Assembly (NCBI GenBank): GCA_017397925.1
Contig: JAFQHO010000043.1
Span: forward strand, 1 to 52,664
Direction: 5' to 3'
Length of the DNA stretch: 52,664 nucleotides
From: Ruminococcus sp.
Lineage (GTDB): Bacteria > Bacillota > Clostridia > Oscillospirales > Ruminococcaceae
This document shows, piece by piece, positions 24,356 to 33,827 of this stretch. Position 1 is the first letter of the stretch. Every line of letters begins with the position of its first letter. The notes under the pieces are model-generated. The model worked only from the letters and a program-made list of their open reading frames with translations. It did not search any database and was not told the origin of the DNA. A program made the translations under genes and the position numbers.

Positions 24356-25543
24356 TTGAAAAAACTGGCAAAAAATATATTTACAAAAATCTCCGCAGCT
24401 GTATTATCTGCGGCTTTACTTGGTTTATACTCAACAGCAGGCTATTTTTCATCAAATCTGCCCGATAGTATAACAACTGAATCGGGAATTGTACAATTTG
24501 CCGCTTATCCGAATCTGCGTACCGAATATACAGCAGATAATCAGGCGGCAGTTTCAATTATGGGACAAATCCCCGTAAAATCCGTTACAGTAAGCAAAAA
24601 GGAAGCTCCTACCCTCATTGCAGGCGGTTATCCCTTTGGCATAAAGCTGCTTATGGAGGGTGTTATGGTAACTGATACGAGCGAAGTTGACGGTATACGC
24701 TGTCCTGCCGCCGATGCCGGCATTGAAAAGGGCGATATTATCATTAGAGCCGATAATATTCCCCTTTCCTCAAATAAGGAGCTGAGCCGTATTATCGCTG
24801 AAAGCGGCGGTGATACCGTAATTCTTGATATAACACGGGGCGGAAAGACTATGACAACTGAATTATCTCCTGTTTTTTCCGAAAAAGATAAGATATGGCG
24901 CAGTGGTATGTGGGTGCGTGACAGCGTTGCAGGTATTGGCACAATTACCTTTGCAGATAAGGCTACAGGAGCCTTTTCAGGCCTTGGACATCCCGTATGC
25001 GACTCCGATACAGGGGAGCTTGTGCCGCTTCACAGCGGCGAGGCAGTGCCTGTTAAAATCACCAATATATCCAAGGGTAAAGCAGGTACACCCGGTGCTT
25101 TGCACGGACAATTCACGGGACTCCCCTCATACGGCAGCCTTTCAGATAACAACGACTGCGGTATCTTCGGCAATTTCAGCAGAACAGCCTGCGACCGTCT
25201 TAACAACCCTCAGGAATTCAAAATGGGCTACCGTCAGGATATCACGGAAGGAGAAGCGTATATTCTCTCCACTGTTGACGGAACAGAGCCAAAAATGTAC
25301 TCTATTTTCATTGAGGAGGTTGATTACACCAGCAGTGAGCCTTCGAAAAATATGGTTATACGCATAACTGACGAGGAGCTTATTACTGCAACAGGCGGTA
25401 TTGTACAAGGTATGAGCGGCAGCCCTATAATCCAGAATGACCGTCTTATCGGCGCAGTAACTCACGTATTTGTGGCTGAGCCTACCCGCGGCTATGGTAT
25501 ATTTGCTGAAAATATGTATAACGAAATGCAGGGACAGCAATAA
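24356..25543 (+). CDS. spoIVB: SpoIVB-type serine peptidase (S55 family)
   Basis: 395 residues. A membrane-anchoring N-terminus (ISAAVLSAALLGLYSTAGYF), a PDZ domain (about 115-170, PAADAGIEKGDIIIRADN) and the S55 protease domain with catalytic His in GLGHPVCDSDTGE and catalytic Ser in GMSGSPIIQ. In sporulating Firmicutes SpoIVB is secreted by the forespore and cleaves SpoIVFA to release pro-sigma-K processing. It usually precedes spo0A; here no spo0A follows. The start is uncertain: TTG at 24356 touches AGGAG, while CTG at 24365 would be better spaced. Function in sporulation versus another envelope role is open in this lineage. Confidence 0.88.
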   Translation: MKKLAKNIFTKISAAVLSAALLGLYSTAGYFSSNLPDSITTESGIVQFAAYPNLRTEYTADNQAAVSIMGQIPVKSVTVSKKEAPTLIAGGYPFGIKLLMEGVMVTDTSEVDGIRCPAADAGIEKGDIIIRADNIPLSSNKELSRIIAESGGDTVILDITRGGKTMTTELSPVFSEKDKIWRSGMWVRDSVAGIGTITFADKATGAFSGLGHPVCDSDTGELVPLHSGEAVPVKITNISKGKAGTPGALHGQFTGLPSYGSLSDNNDCGIFGNFSRTACDRLNNPQEFKMGYRQDITEGEAYILSTVDGTEPKMYSIFIEEVDYTSSEPSKNMVIRITDEELITATGGIVQGMSGSPIIQNDRLIGAVTHVFVAEPTRGYGIFAENMYNEMQGQQ

Positions 25544-25560
25544 CCTCTTATAACAATAAT

Positions 25561-25590
25561 GGGCGTTACTTCCGTAACGCCCTTTTCAGC
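25561..25590. terminator. Terminator between spoIVB and ptsH
   Basis: GGGCGTTAC / GTAACGCCC 9-bp stem, TTCC loop, TTTT after it. Lies between converging genes and could serve both. Confidence 0.85.
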
Positions 25591-25604
25591 TGAAAATTAA
25601 TCTA

Positions 25605-25877
25605 TTATCTGTTTTCCTCGCTGAAACCGCTGTCTACGAGGTCAATGAGAGCGTCTACAGCTGCTCTTTCATCTGCACCGTCAGCGATAATCTTAACGTT
25701 TGTACCGCCTACGATACCAAGGGAAAGAATACCGAGTAAGCTCTTAGCGTTTACTCTGCGCTCTTCCTTCTCAATCCAGATTGATGACTTGAACTCATTT
25801 GCTTTCTGGATGAAAAATGTTGCTGGTCTTGCGTGAAGGCCTACCTGATTCTTGACCAATACTTCTCTTACAAACAT
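25605..25877 (-). CDS. ptsH: HPr phosphocarrier protein
   Basis: 90 residues from the ATG at 25877 (GGAGAG upstream). GLHARPA holds the active-site His15 that accepts phosphate from enzyme I, and AKSLLGILSL holds the Ser46 site phosphorylated by HPr kinase in Gram-positive carbon catabolite control. Length and both sites are typical. Single gene, not with ptsI. Either a PTS carrier or, as in many cellulolytic clostridia, mainly a CcpA co-repressor. Confidence 0.95.
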   Translation of the reverse strand: MFVREVLVKNQVGLHARPATFFIQKANEFKSSIWIEKEERRVNAKSLLGILSLGIVGGTNVKIIADGADERAAVDALIDLVDSGFSEENR

Positions 25878-25951
25878 ATTCAACTCTCCTATTCTCATAT
25901 TGATATATCTTTGTGATACATCACCGCAAACATATTTCCTTTGCTGATTAT

Positions 25952-25980
25952 ATTATACAATCATTTTTTTTCATAGTCAA
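25952..25980 (-). promoter_or_regulatory. ptsH promoter
   Basis: Minus strand TTGACT (25975-25980), 17-bp spacer, TATAAT (25952-25957). Confidence 0.8.
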
Positions 25981-26061
25981 CGGTTTTTTGTATTAAAAAT
26001 GACACTTCACCATATTTTCTACATTTAAATGCAAGGAGATATAATTTTTCAACTTTGCCTT

Positions 26062-26186
26062 GTTCATATTCACTATGGGGAATATGAACGATATATGAAT
26101 AGAATATTGTATAAACTATACAGTTTTCAATGTTAGTATATGTCGTTATTTTCTATCAGGATAAGCCTATTCAATATATACTAACA
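26062..26186. promoter_or_regulatory. Two inverted repeats upstream of ptsH
   Basis: GTTCATATTC / GAATATGAAC (26062-26071 and 26080-26089), and TGTTAGTATAT / ATATACTAACA (26131-26141 and 26176-26186) whose flanks also match in part (TGTATAAA). The 26000-26259 stretch holds no gene. Possible operators or an old palindromic insertion. Confidence 0.5.
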
Positions 26187-26259
26187 GTTTATAGTTAATT
26201 TATACAAGCATATTCACATACGTCATTATGCGACTGTTTGTATATTTTATCTATTATCG

Positions 26260-26967
26260 TCATTTTTTGTCGAAATTTTCGGAAATATATTTTTCATACA
26301 AGTCAGGGCGACGTTCCTTTGTCAGCTCAAGACTCTGCTCCTGCCGCCATTTTTCAATATTTTTATGATGTCCTGTCAGCAGAACAGGCGGAACCGCCAT
26401 ATCCTCCCACACTTCAGGGCGTGTATACTGGGGATATTCCAGCAATCCGCTGTAAATGCTTTCATCAGTAAAGCAAACATCATCGGAAAGAACTCCGGGA
26501 CAAAGCCGTGCAACTGCGTCAGTCAGCACAAGGGCAGGCAATTCGCCCCCTGTGAGGACATAATCGCCGATTGATATTTCTTCGTCTACTATTTTATCAA
26601 GTACACGCTGGTCAACTCCTTCGTAGTGACCGCATATGATAAGGATATTGTCCATTTTAGACAGTTCTACGGCTCTCTGCTCCGTCAGAACCTTGCCTTT
26701 CGGGGACATATATATAGTATGGGGCTTTGTACCCAGGTCGTCGCATACCGCCTTGTAACAGTTGTAAATCGGCTCGCATTGCATTACCATACCCATACCG
26801 CCGCCGTAGGGAGTATCGTCAACACGGCGGTGCTTATCCTGTGTGTACTCGCGTATCTGTCGGCAAGAAACCTCGATTTTTCCCGCTTTTCTCGCTCTGC
26901 CAACTATGCTTTCGCCAAGTACGGCTTCACACATTTCGGGGAAAAGGGTTGCTATTTCTATTTTCAT
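26260..26967 (-). CDS. trmD: tRNA (guanine-N1)-methyltransferase TrmD
   Basis: 235 residues, full length. MKIEIATLFPEM start, DDTPYGGGMGMVMQ and the SPOUT knot IGDYVLTGGELPAL that binds S-adenosylmethionine are all present. It methylates G37 next to the anticodon and prevents +1 frameshifting. Third gene of the leftward yqiA-like/rimM/trmD unit; rimM-trmD adjacency is conserved across bacteria, although rpsP and rplS are absent here. Confidence 0.97.
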   Translation of the reverse strand: MKIEIATLFPEMCEAVLGESIVGRARKAGKIEVSCRQIREYTQDKHRRVDDTPYGGGMGMVMQCEPIYNCYKAVCDDLGTKPHTIYMSPKGKVLTEQRAVELSKMDNILIICGHYEGVDQRVLDKIVDEEISIGDYVLTGGELPALVLTDAVARLCPGVLSDDVCFTDESIYSGLLEYPQYTRPEVWEDMAVPPVLLTGHHKNIEKWRQEQSLELTKERRPDLYEKYISENFDKK

Positions 26968-26976
26968 AATTTCACC

Positions 26977-27477
26977 TTAATCAAAGAGTCCGTCAAGAGG
27001 ACGAATTTGCATTATATTGCTGTCAATATCAGTTGATATGACAACATCGGGAATTGCAGGCACAAGATATTCCCTGTCGCCTTTTATTACATACACATCA
27101 TTGGCGCCATTTTGCAGAACATCAGTGATTTTACCGTATACAAAGCCGCTGTCGGCGTCCTGTACCTCCATATCAATCAAATCCTGTATGAAGTAGGTAT
27201 CCTCATCGAGTTCAAGGTCATCGCGATGCATAAACAGCACTTTATTGCGATATTTTTCAGCCGCTTCAACGGTGTCAATTCCCTCGATTTTGGCAATAAC
27301 CATATTTTTTGCTGTTCTCGACCTTTCAATGTACAACTCTGACTTGTCCTTGCCGATAAACAGGCGGTCAAATTCGCAGAGAAGTTCGGGAGTGTCGGTG
27401 TATGGCATAATTTTCACTTCCCCACGTATGCCGTGAGTTGTGACAATTTTTCCTGCTTCAAGATATTCTTTTTTCAT
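26977..27477 (-). CDS. rimM: 16S rRNA processing factor RimM
   Basis: 166 residues. N-terminal RimM domain (AGKIVTTHGIRGEVKIMPYT) and C-terminal PRC barrel (FIQDLIDMEVQDAD, REYLVPAIPDVV). It assists maturation of the 30S head through S19. Its first codon overlaps the stop of the upstream esterase by four bases and it precedes trmD by 9 bp. Confidence 0.96.
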   Translation of the reverse strand: MKKEYLEAGKIVTTHGIRGEVKIMPYTDTPELLCEFDRLFIGKDKSELYIERSRTAKNMVIAKIEGIDTVEAAEKYRNKVLFMHRDDLELDEDTYFIQDLIDMEVQDADSGFVYGKITDVLQNGANDVYVIKGDREYLVPAIPDVVISTDIDSNIMQIRPLDGLFD

Positions 27478-27995
27478 ATATAACTGCCTCTTTCAAGTTC
27501 TTTTCTGAAATAATACTCTAAATTGAGTGTACGTCCCGAATGAAGTCCATCGGGGACTATGTCGTATCTGCTTATGATATTCATCGTAAAGTCATGGGCG
27601 TCGATTATCTCGTCCTTGCCGCCGATTACGGCATACACCTTGTTACGATCAACCTGAGAAAATATGGGGAATATCCGCATAAATCCGCCTATATCACCCT
27701 TATAGCCAAGCCTTGGCAAGTGCAGAAATGGCATAAGGCAGGGATTTGCAGTCATTACAGGCATATCTCTTTCAATTGCAAGGGCAAGGGCATAAAATCC
27801 GCCTAAGCTTGTCCCTACTATCATATCGCAGGGGTTCTCGTCAAGAACTTTACGCAGATATTCAAGTATATTTTCGGGAGTATCGCTGTCATAGTCAAGC
27901 TGCGGCGATACAGTATCTACTCCAAGAGCGTGCAAAGCCTCATATGCGGCATTTTCTGCACTTCCCATATATCCGTGAACTGTCAGAATTCTCAT
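27474..27995 (-). CDS. YqiA-like esterase (alpha/beta hydrolase)
   Basis: 173 residues. LTVHGYMGS is the oxyanion-hole strand end, GTSLGGFYA the nucleophile elbow (Ser), and GGKDEIID plus a late His (LHSGRTLN) complete a likely triad. Size and layout fit the YqiA/YcfP (UPF0227) group of small cytoplasmic esterases. First gene of the unit with rimM (4-bp overlap). Substrate unknown. Confidence 0.85.
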   Translation of the reverse strand: MRILTVHGYMGSAENAAYEALHALGVDTVSPQLDYDSDTPENILEYLRKVLDENPCDMIVGTSLGGFYALALAIERDMPVMTANPCLMPFLHLPRLGYKGDIGGFMRIFPIFSQVDRNKVYAVIGGKDEIIDAHDFTMNIISRYDIVPDGLHSGRTLNLEYYFRKELERGSYI

Positions 27996-28230
27996 ATAGT
28001 TCCCCCTTTAATGATTTATGTCTTTTTCGCTTTCATATATATAACGCACGAGAGTGCCAAAAGGTCACATTTTTTTTGCGGATTTTTCAAAATTCTCCAT
28101 TTTACACATAACACCGCTACTCCGTTTGTGCAAATTTACCATAACATTAGAATTTTTTGCATTAATATTGCAGGGAAAATAATGTACATACACAGTCTGT
28201 CGAAAAACCTGAATTTCGTTCCGAAATTGC

Positions 28231-28304
28231 GGTCACGGCACGCCGTGACCCTACATTATATTACGCAGAATAGCCATTTTGTAGGGACACGGCGTGCCGT
28301 GTCC
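28231..28304. repeat. Paired inverted palindromes (BIME-like)
   Basis: Two 20-bp palindromes, GGTCACGGCACGCCGTGACC (28231-28250) and GGACACGGCGTGCCGTGTCC (28285-28304), each flanked on the inner side by CCCTACA or its complement. The units are 25 bp, inverted to each other, and 23 of 25 bases match; the two differences compensate within each stem. The 28000-28360 stretch has no gene. Confidence 0.75.
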
Positions 28305-28332
28305 GATATAAAATATACCTTTTTCTTCACGC

Positions 28333-28357
28333 TAAGGGCGGATTATATCCGCCCTTA
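28333..28357 (-). terminator. Palindromic terminator after purB
   Basis: TAAGGGCGGAT / ATCCGCCCTTA, 11-bp arms around TAT, 4 bp beyond the purB stop. Same core as hairpins at 41269 and 50356. Confidence 0.7.
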
Positions 28358-28360
28358 CAA

Positions 28361-29800
28361 TTAATTCTTCATCTCAAAGTTTTCGCCAAGTATATCCTTA
28401 TTTGCTTCAAGGACAGGATTGATGAACTCCGCAAGAAACTCGTCAACCTGCTGTGCGCTTCTGCCTGTGTAGTTTTCAGGCTTCAATACAGCTTCAAGCT
28501 CCTCCTTTGTAACCATAAACATAGGGTCAGCAAGGATAAGCTCGCAGAGGTTGTTGTCCTTTCCGTAAACCTTTACCTGCTCACCTGCTATCATTGAATA
28601 ATCCATAATTCTGTCGTGAAGCTCCTGACGGTTTCCGCCCTTCTTAACTGCGTTCATCATTACGTTTTCGCTTGCCATAAAGGGAAGCTCTGCCATTACA
28701 CGACGACGGATAATCTCAGGATATACCACAAGTCCGTCTGTTACGTTCATCATAATGTTGAGTATAGCGTCAACTCCAAGGAATGCCTCAGCAACGGAAA
28801 TACGCTTGTTTGCAGAGTCATCGAGAGTTCTCTCGAACCACTGTGTACCTGCTGTAAACGCAGGATTAAGGCTGTCAATCATCACATAACGCGCAAGGGC
28901 TGTAATTCTCTCGCATCTCATAGGATTACGCTTGTAAGCCATAGCGGATGAGCCTATCTGCTTCTTTCCGCGTGGTTCTTCCATTTCCTTGAAACTCTGG
29001 AGAAGTCGCATATCATAAGAAAATTTGCTTGCTGTCTGTGCAATTCCGCTGAGAACTGCAAGCACCTGCGAGTCTGCCTTTCTTGAATATGTCTGACCTG
29101 AAACGGGAACAACTTTTTCAAAGCCCATTTCCTCTGCAATCATTCTTTCAAGCTCTTTTACCTTGTCTGTATCGCCCTCGAAAAGCTCCACAAATGAAGC
29201 CTGTGTACCTGTTGTACCCTTTGAGCCGAGAAGGCTTAATGTTGATATTCTGTATTCCAGATCATTGAAATCCATAAGCAGCTCATTGAGCCAGAGAGTT
29301 GCTCTCTTGCCCACTGTTGTAAGCTGTGCAGGCTGGAGATGTGTGTATCCAAGACAGGGCATATCCTTGTATTCCTCTGCAAATTTTGCAAGGTTATTCA
29401 TAACGTTAATAAGCTTTCTGCGGACAATTGCAAGTGCGTCACGCATTATGATAACGTCTGTATTATCGCCTACATAACAGGAAGTTGCACCGAGATGGAT
29501 AATACCTGCGGCATCGGGGCAAGCCTGTCCGTATGTGAAAACGTGAGCCATTACATCGTGACGGGTAATCTTCTCTCGCTCTGCCGCTGCTTCATAATCT
29601 ACGTCGTTGATATGCTCCTCTAACTGCTTTACCTGTGCTTCTGTTACGGGCAATCCAAGCTTCATTTCTGCTCTTGCAAGGGCAACCCACAGCTTTCTCC
29701 AGGTGGTGAATTTCTTATCAGCTGAGAAAATATACTGCATTTCCTCGCTGGCATATCTTGTGCAAAATGGTGACTCGTAGCTTTTTACATTTCCACTCAT
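28361..29800 (-). CDS. purB: Adenylosuccinate lyase
   Basis: 479 residues. The fumarase/aspartase-superfamily signature GSSAMAYKRNPM carries the flexible catalytic-loop Ser; GATSCYVGDN and TRHDVMAHV (catalytic His) are also present. It catalyses two fumarate-releasing steps in purine synthesis: SAICAR to AICAR and adenylosuccinate to AMP. Monocistronic here, apart from other pur genes. ATG follows AAGGAG. Confidence 0.97.
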   Translation of the reverse strand: MSGNVKSYESPFCTRYASEEMQYIFSADKKFTTWRKLWVALARAEMKLGLPVTEAQVKQLEEHINDVDYEAAAEREKITRHDVMAHVFTYGQACPDAAGIIHLGATSCYVGDNTDVIIMRDALAIVRRKLINVMNNLAKFAEEYKDMPCLGYTHLQPAQLTTVGKRATLWLNELLMDFNDLEYRISTLSLLGSKGTTGTQASFVELFEGDTDKVKELERMIAEEMGFEKVVPVSGQTYSRKADSQVLAVLSGIAQTASKFSYDMRLLQSFKEMEEPRGKKQIGSSAMAYKRNPMRCERITALARYVMIDSLNPAFTAGTQWFERTLDDSANKRISVAEAFLGVDAILNIMMNVTDGLVVYPEIIRRRVMAELPFMASENVMMNAVKKGGNRQELHDRIMDYSMIAGEQVKVYGKDNNLCELILADPMFMVTKEELEAVLKPENYTGRSAQQVDEFLAEFINPVLEANKDILGENFEMKN

Positions 29801-29854
29801 AATTATTCTCCTTAGTTTACGGTTTCCCGTGGTTTTGATTTCTTATCAATTATA

Positions 29855-31099
29855 TCATTTAATGGGATTTATGTCAAGGTTTGGTGTTTTTGCTGAAAAA
29901 TCTTCTTGTATACGCTTATCTACTTCATCAAGATTCAGCAGATAGAACTTTTTGTTTTTTCGTTGGTTTATCAACAGTAATTCTTCGGGTATGCCGCTGA
30001 GCATTTTCCGCAAGGTATTTTCTGAACATTCCATATAAGAAATGAGTTCATCTCTGCTTATACCAATATTCGTGAACAGAGAAGCCTGTATGAGAACGGA
30101 ATAAAGCTTTGAGGCATTTTTATTATGCTTATAGAGAAAATTTATAAAATCATCATAAAAACATAGTCTGCTCAATTTATCTTCAAGAGAATTCAGAAGC
30201 TGTTTCATTGAAGCTTCCACAATGCCGAGAAACATCTCCACAAACGGCGTTAATTCACCTTTATTCAGCGGATTATTGCATATATCAAAAGCATCATAAT
30301 ATTTTTTTATATTCTCCTTGATAGTATATGACAACCTGAAAGCAATCAACGGATTGAGATTTTGCGATAAAAGATAACTGCTTATAAAACGGCTTGTTCT
30401 GCCGTTGCCGTCGTAAAATGGATGGATATATCCGAAAAAATAGTGGAAAACAGCTATTCTGATGAGAAAATCTAAGCTTTCATCATTGAGAATAAAAAGA
30501 CTTTTTTCCATAGTGTCTATTATCTTGCTTTCAGGATAAAGTCCGTTATGAATTACCTTTTGAGAAGGCGAAAGAACTTCAACAGCAGATTTACGGAATA
30601 TTTTTCCGTCAGGCAGATTTTCGGGTTCTATAGCTTCGATTTCCTCATAAAAAATATCATCATAAAGCCTGCGTATATCCTCGCAGCATTTAAAATCGAT
30701 TTTTTCACGCTGTGCGAGTTTTTCGTACTTTGCAACCAATCCAACAAATCGATTTCTTTTGCTTTTATTAGACAAATCATGTAATATATCGCCAATTTCT
30801 TTTCGCGTACTGTGTACACCCTCTATGTTATTCGTTAAAATAATTTCGTCAATCAGACATTTATTAATATACTGTTCCTCGGCAACACCAGGCAATTTAA
30901 TCTCGCTGACAGCCTTATCCATACGCTCAATATTTACTATTATTTTGTAGATTTCGGGTGTCTGACATATAAAAGCAGGGTATTCGCCGATATTCACAGG
31001 CAAATGTATTGTATCCTCATCGTTGAAACGACAGTTATACTCATTTTTATATTCAGCTAAATTCATATGAAACAATGTTTTAAGATTTTTACGTGACAT
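29855..31099 (-). CDS. Fic-domain protein with C-terminal winged helix
   Basis: 414 residues. An N-terminal Fic_N-like region carries the inhibitory motif TNNIEGVHST (Glu-Gly), followed by an intact active site HPFYDGNGRTSR. The C-terminal 80 residues contain a helix-turn-helix (ISRDELISYMECSENTLRKML), so the protein may bind DNA and regulate itself. The promoter overlaps a 13-bp perfect inverted repeat and several AACGCAAA boxes. Class II, auto-inhibited enzyme; expected activity is AMP transfer to a protein. Unrelated in length to the Fic protein at 13262. Confidence 0.93.
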   Translation of the reverse strand: MSRKNLKTLFHMNLAEYKNEYNCRFNDEDTIHLPVNIGEYPAFICQTPEIYKIIVNIERMDKAVSEIKLPGVAEEQYINKCLIDEIILTNNIEGVHSTRKEIGDILHDLSNKSKRNRFVGLVAKYEKLAQREKIDFKCCEDIRRLYDDIFYEEIEAIEPENLPDGKIFRKSAVEVLSPSQKVIHNGLYPESKIIDTMEKSLFILNDESLDFLIRIAVFHYFFGYIHPFYDGNGRTSRFISSYLLSQNLNPLIAFRLSYTIKENIKKYYDAFDICNNPLNKGELTPFVEMFLGIVEASMKQLLNSLEDKLSRLCFYDDFINFLYKHNKNASKLYSVLIQASLFTNIGISRDELISYMECSENTLRKMLSGIPEELLLINQRKNKKFYLLNLDEVDKRIQEDFSAKTPNLDINPIK

Positions 31100-31132
31100 T
31101 TTATCATCTCCTCGCTATTATATATTATATCG

Positions 31133-31249
31133 AACGCAAATAATATTATTCATTGCGTATACCTCACGCATTTTCACCAAAGTAAACGCAAAAAAGCCTG
31201 TTTTTGCGTTTACATCTACGATTATATCACAACAAAACGCAAAAGTCAA
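31133..31249 (-). promoter_or_regulatory. fic promoter with strong operator
   Basis: Minus strand TTGACT (31244-31249), 17-bp spacer and TATAAT (31221-31226). A perfect 13-bp inverted repeat GTAAACGCAAAAA / TTTTTGCGTTTAC (31182-31213) starts at about +1. Further AACGCAAA boxes lie in the spacer (31236-31243) and at 31133-31140. Confidence 0.8.
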
Positions 31250-31288
31250 CGATTTTGAGATTTCCTCCGCAAAATAATTGCGCATAAA

Positions 31289-31314
31289 AACGGCGCACCT
31301 GAAGATACGCCGTT
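31289..31314 (-). terminator. guaB terminator
   Basis: AACGGCG / CGCCGTT stem with T-run on the minus strand, 22 bp past the guaB stop. Confidence 0.75.
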
Positions 31315-31335
31315 GAAATCGTATTAATCAGCCGA

Positions 31336-32865
<1,530 letters not shown>

Positions 32866-32877
32866 TTATTAACTTTA

Positions 32878-32928
32878 ATAATAACATTTTTTTAACCGTA
32901 TGTCAATAGATAGTTAGAATTATTCTAA
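32878..32928 (-). promoter_or_regulatory. guaB promoter with upstream palindrome
   Basis: Minus strand TTGACA (32901-32906), 17-bp spacer, TATTAT (32878-32883). TTAGAAT-T-ATTCTAA (32914-32928) lies 7 bp above the -35 and could bind a dimeric regulator. Confidence 0.75.
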
Positions 32929-32984
32929 TAGAAAAAATGTGTGGAATCAACATAATGATTTGTCGAATTTAGGCAATATAAAAA

Positions 32985-33827
32985 TTATCCACCCGTAGAA
33001 TTTTTTGCATATATTTCAAGAATAAGCGAAGCATCGGAAGAATCAACTGCTTCATCTTTGTTGACATCACCGAAAATACGCTGCTTCATTGTAAATGATA
33101 CATCTTCACCTGTGGATACACGGGCATATTCGGAAAGAACTTCCGAAGCGTCAGCAGAGTCGATAGCATCATCTCCGTTGACATCGCCGCGGGTTACCTT
33201 ATCAGGGTCAGCAAATTCTATGCCGTTTTCCTTGGCATATTTTTCTGCGGCGGTGCCCGTTTTGCCCCATATGATAAAATCTGCAATGGCTGTGCTTCCG
33301 ATTTCATGAGTGGAAGCCTCCATACCAATGGCATTTTCACCTATATCAGTCACTCCAGAAGGAATTTCCGTTTCAAGGATAACACAGCCGTAAAACGCCT
33401 CATCTCCGATAGTTTTCAGACTTTCGGGAAGAGTTACTTTTTCAAGCTTCGGACAGGAGAAAAAGCAATCATCGGGAATTTTCGTTATACCCTCGCTGAA
33501 ATTAACCTCTTTCAGCTCATAGCAGCTCATAAACGCCTTTTCTCCGATACTTTTCACATTGCCGCGGATAATAACCTTTTCAAGATTGAAATTGCCTGCA
33601 TATGCCCTTGCGCCTATTGCGGTAATAGGATAATCCGCTATAGTTTCAGGAACAGCAACTGATTTCAGCCCCACAGGCAGTAAAGCACTTGTAAGAGTTG
33701 CCGTTTTTCCGTCCTCGTTCACCTCGTAGGTATAGGCTATTTTATTATCCGATTGTGTCGGGCTGCTGCCCGCCGCAACAGGAGAAACAGCCATAATTCC
33801 GCTCATTATTGCAGTCAGAAGCTTCAT
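32985..33827 (-). CDS. Secreted leucine-rich-repeat protein with dockerin
   Basis: 280 residues. Signal peptide (MKLLTAIMSGIMAVSPVAAG), then BspA-type LRR_5 repeats (about 40-190: ITAIGARAYAGNFNLEKVII, IGEKAFMSCYELKEVNF, IGDEAFYGCVILETE), then a dockerin with two calcium-binding loops (GDVNGDDAIDSADASEVL and GDVNKDEAVDSSDASLIL). Dockerins plug into cohesins on scaffoldins, so the protein is likely cellulosome- or surface-bound and the LRR part would mediate protein or substrate binding. Its ATG overlaps the stop of the amidohydrolase by four bases. Confidence 0.9.
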   Translation of the reverse strand: MKLLTAIMSGIMAVSPVAAGSSPTQSDNKIAYTYEVNEDGKTATLTSALLPVGLKSVAVPETIADYPITAIGARAYAGNFNLEKVIIRGNVKSIGEKAFMSCYELKEVNFSEGITKIPDDCFFSCPKLEKVTLPESLKTIGDEAFYGCVILETEIPSGVTDIGENAIGMEASTHEIGSTAIADFIIWGKTGTAAEKYAKENGIEFADPDKVTRGDVNGDDAIDSADASEVLSEYARVSTGEDVSFTMKQRIFGDVNKDEAVDSSDASLILEIYAKNSTGG

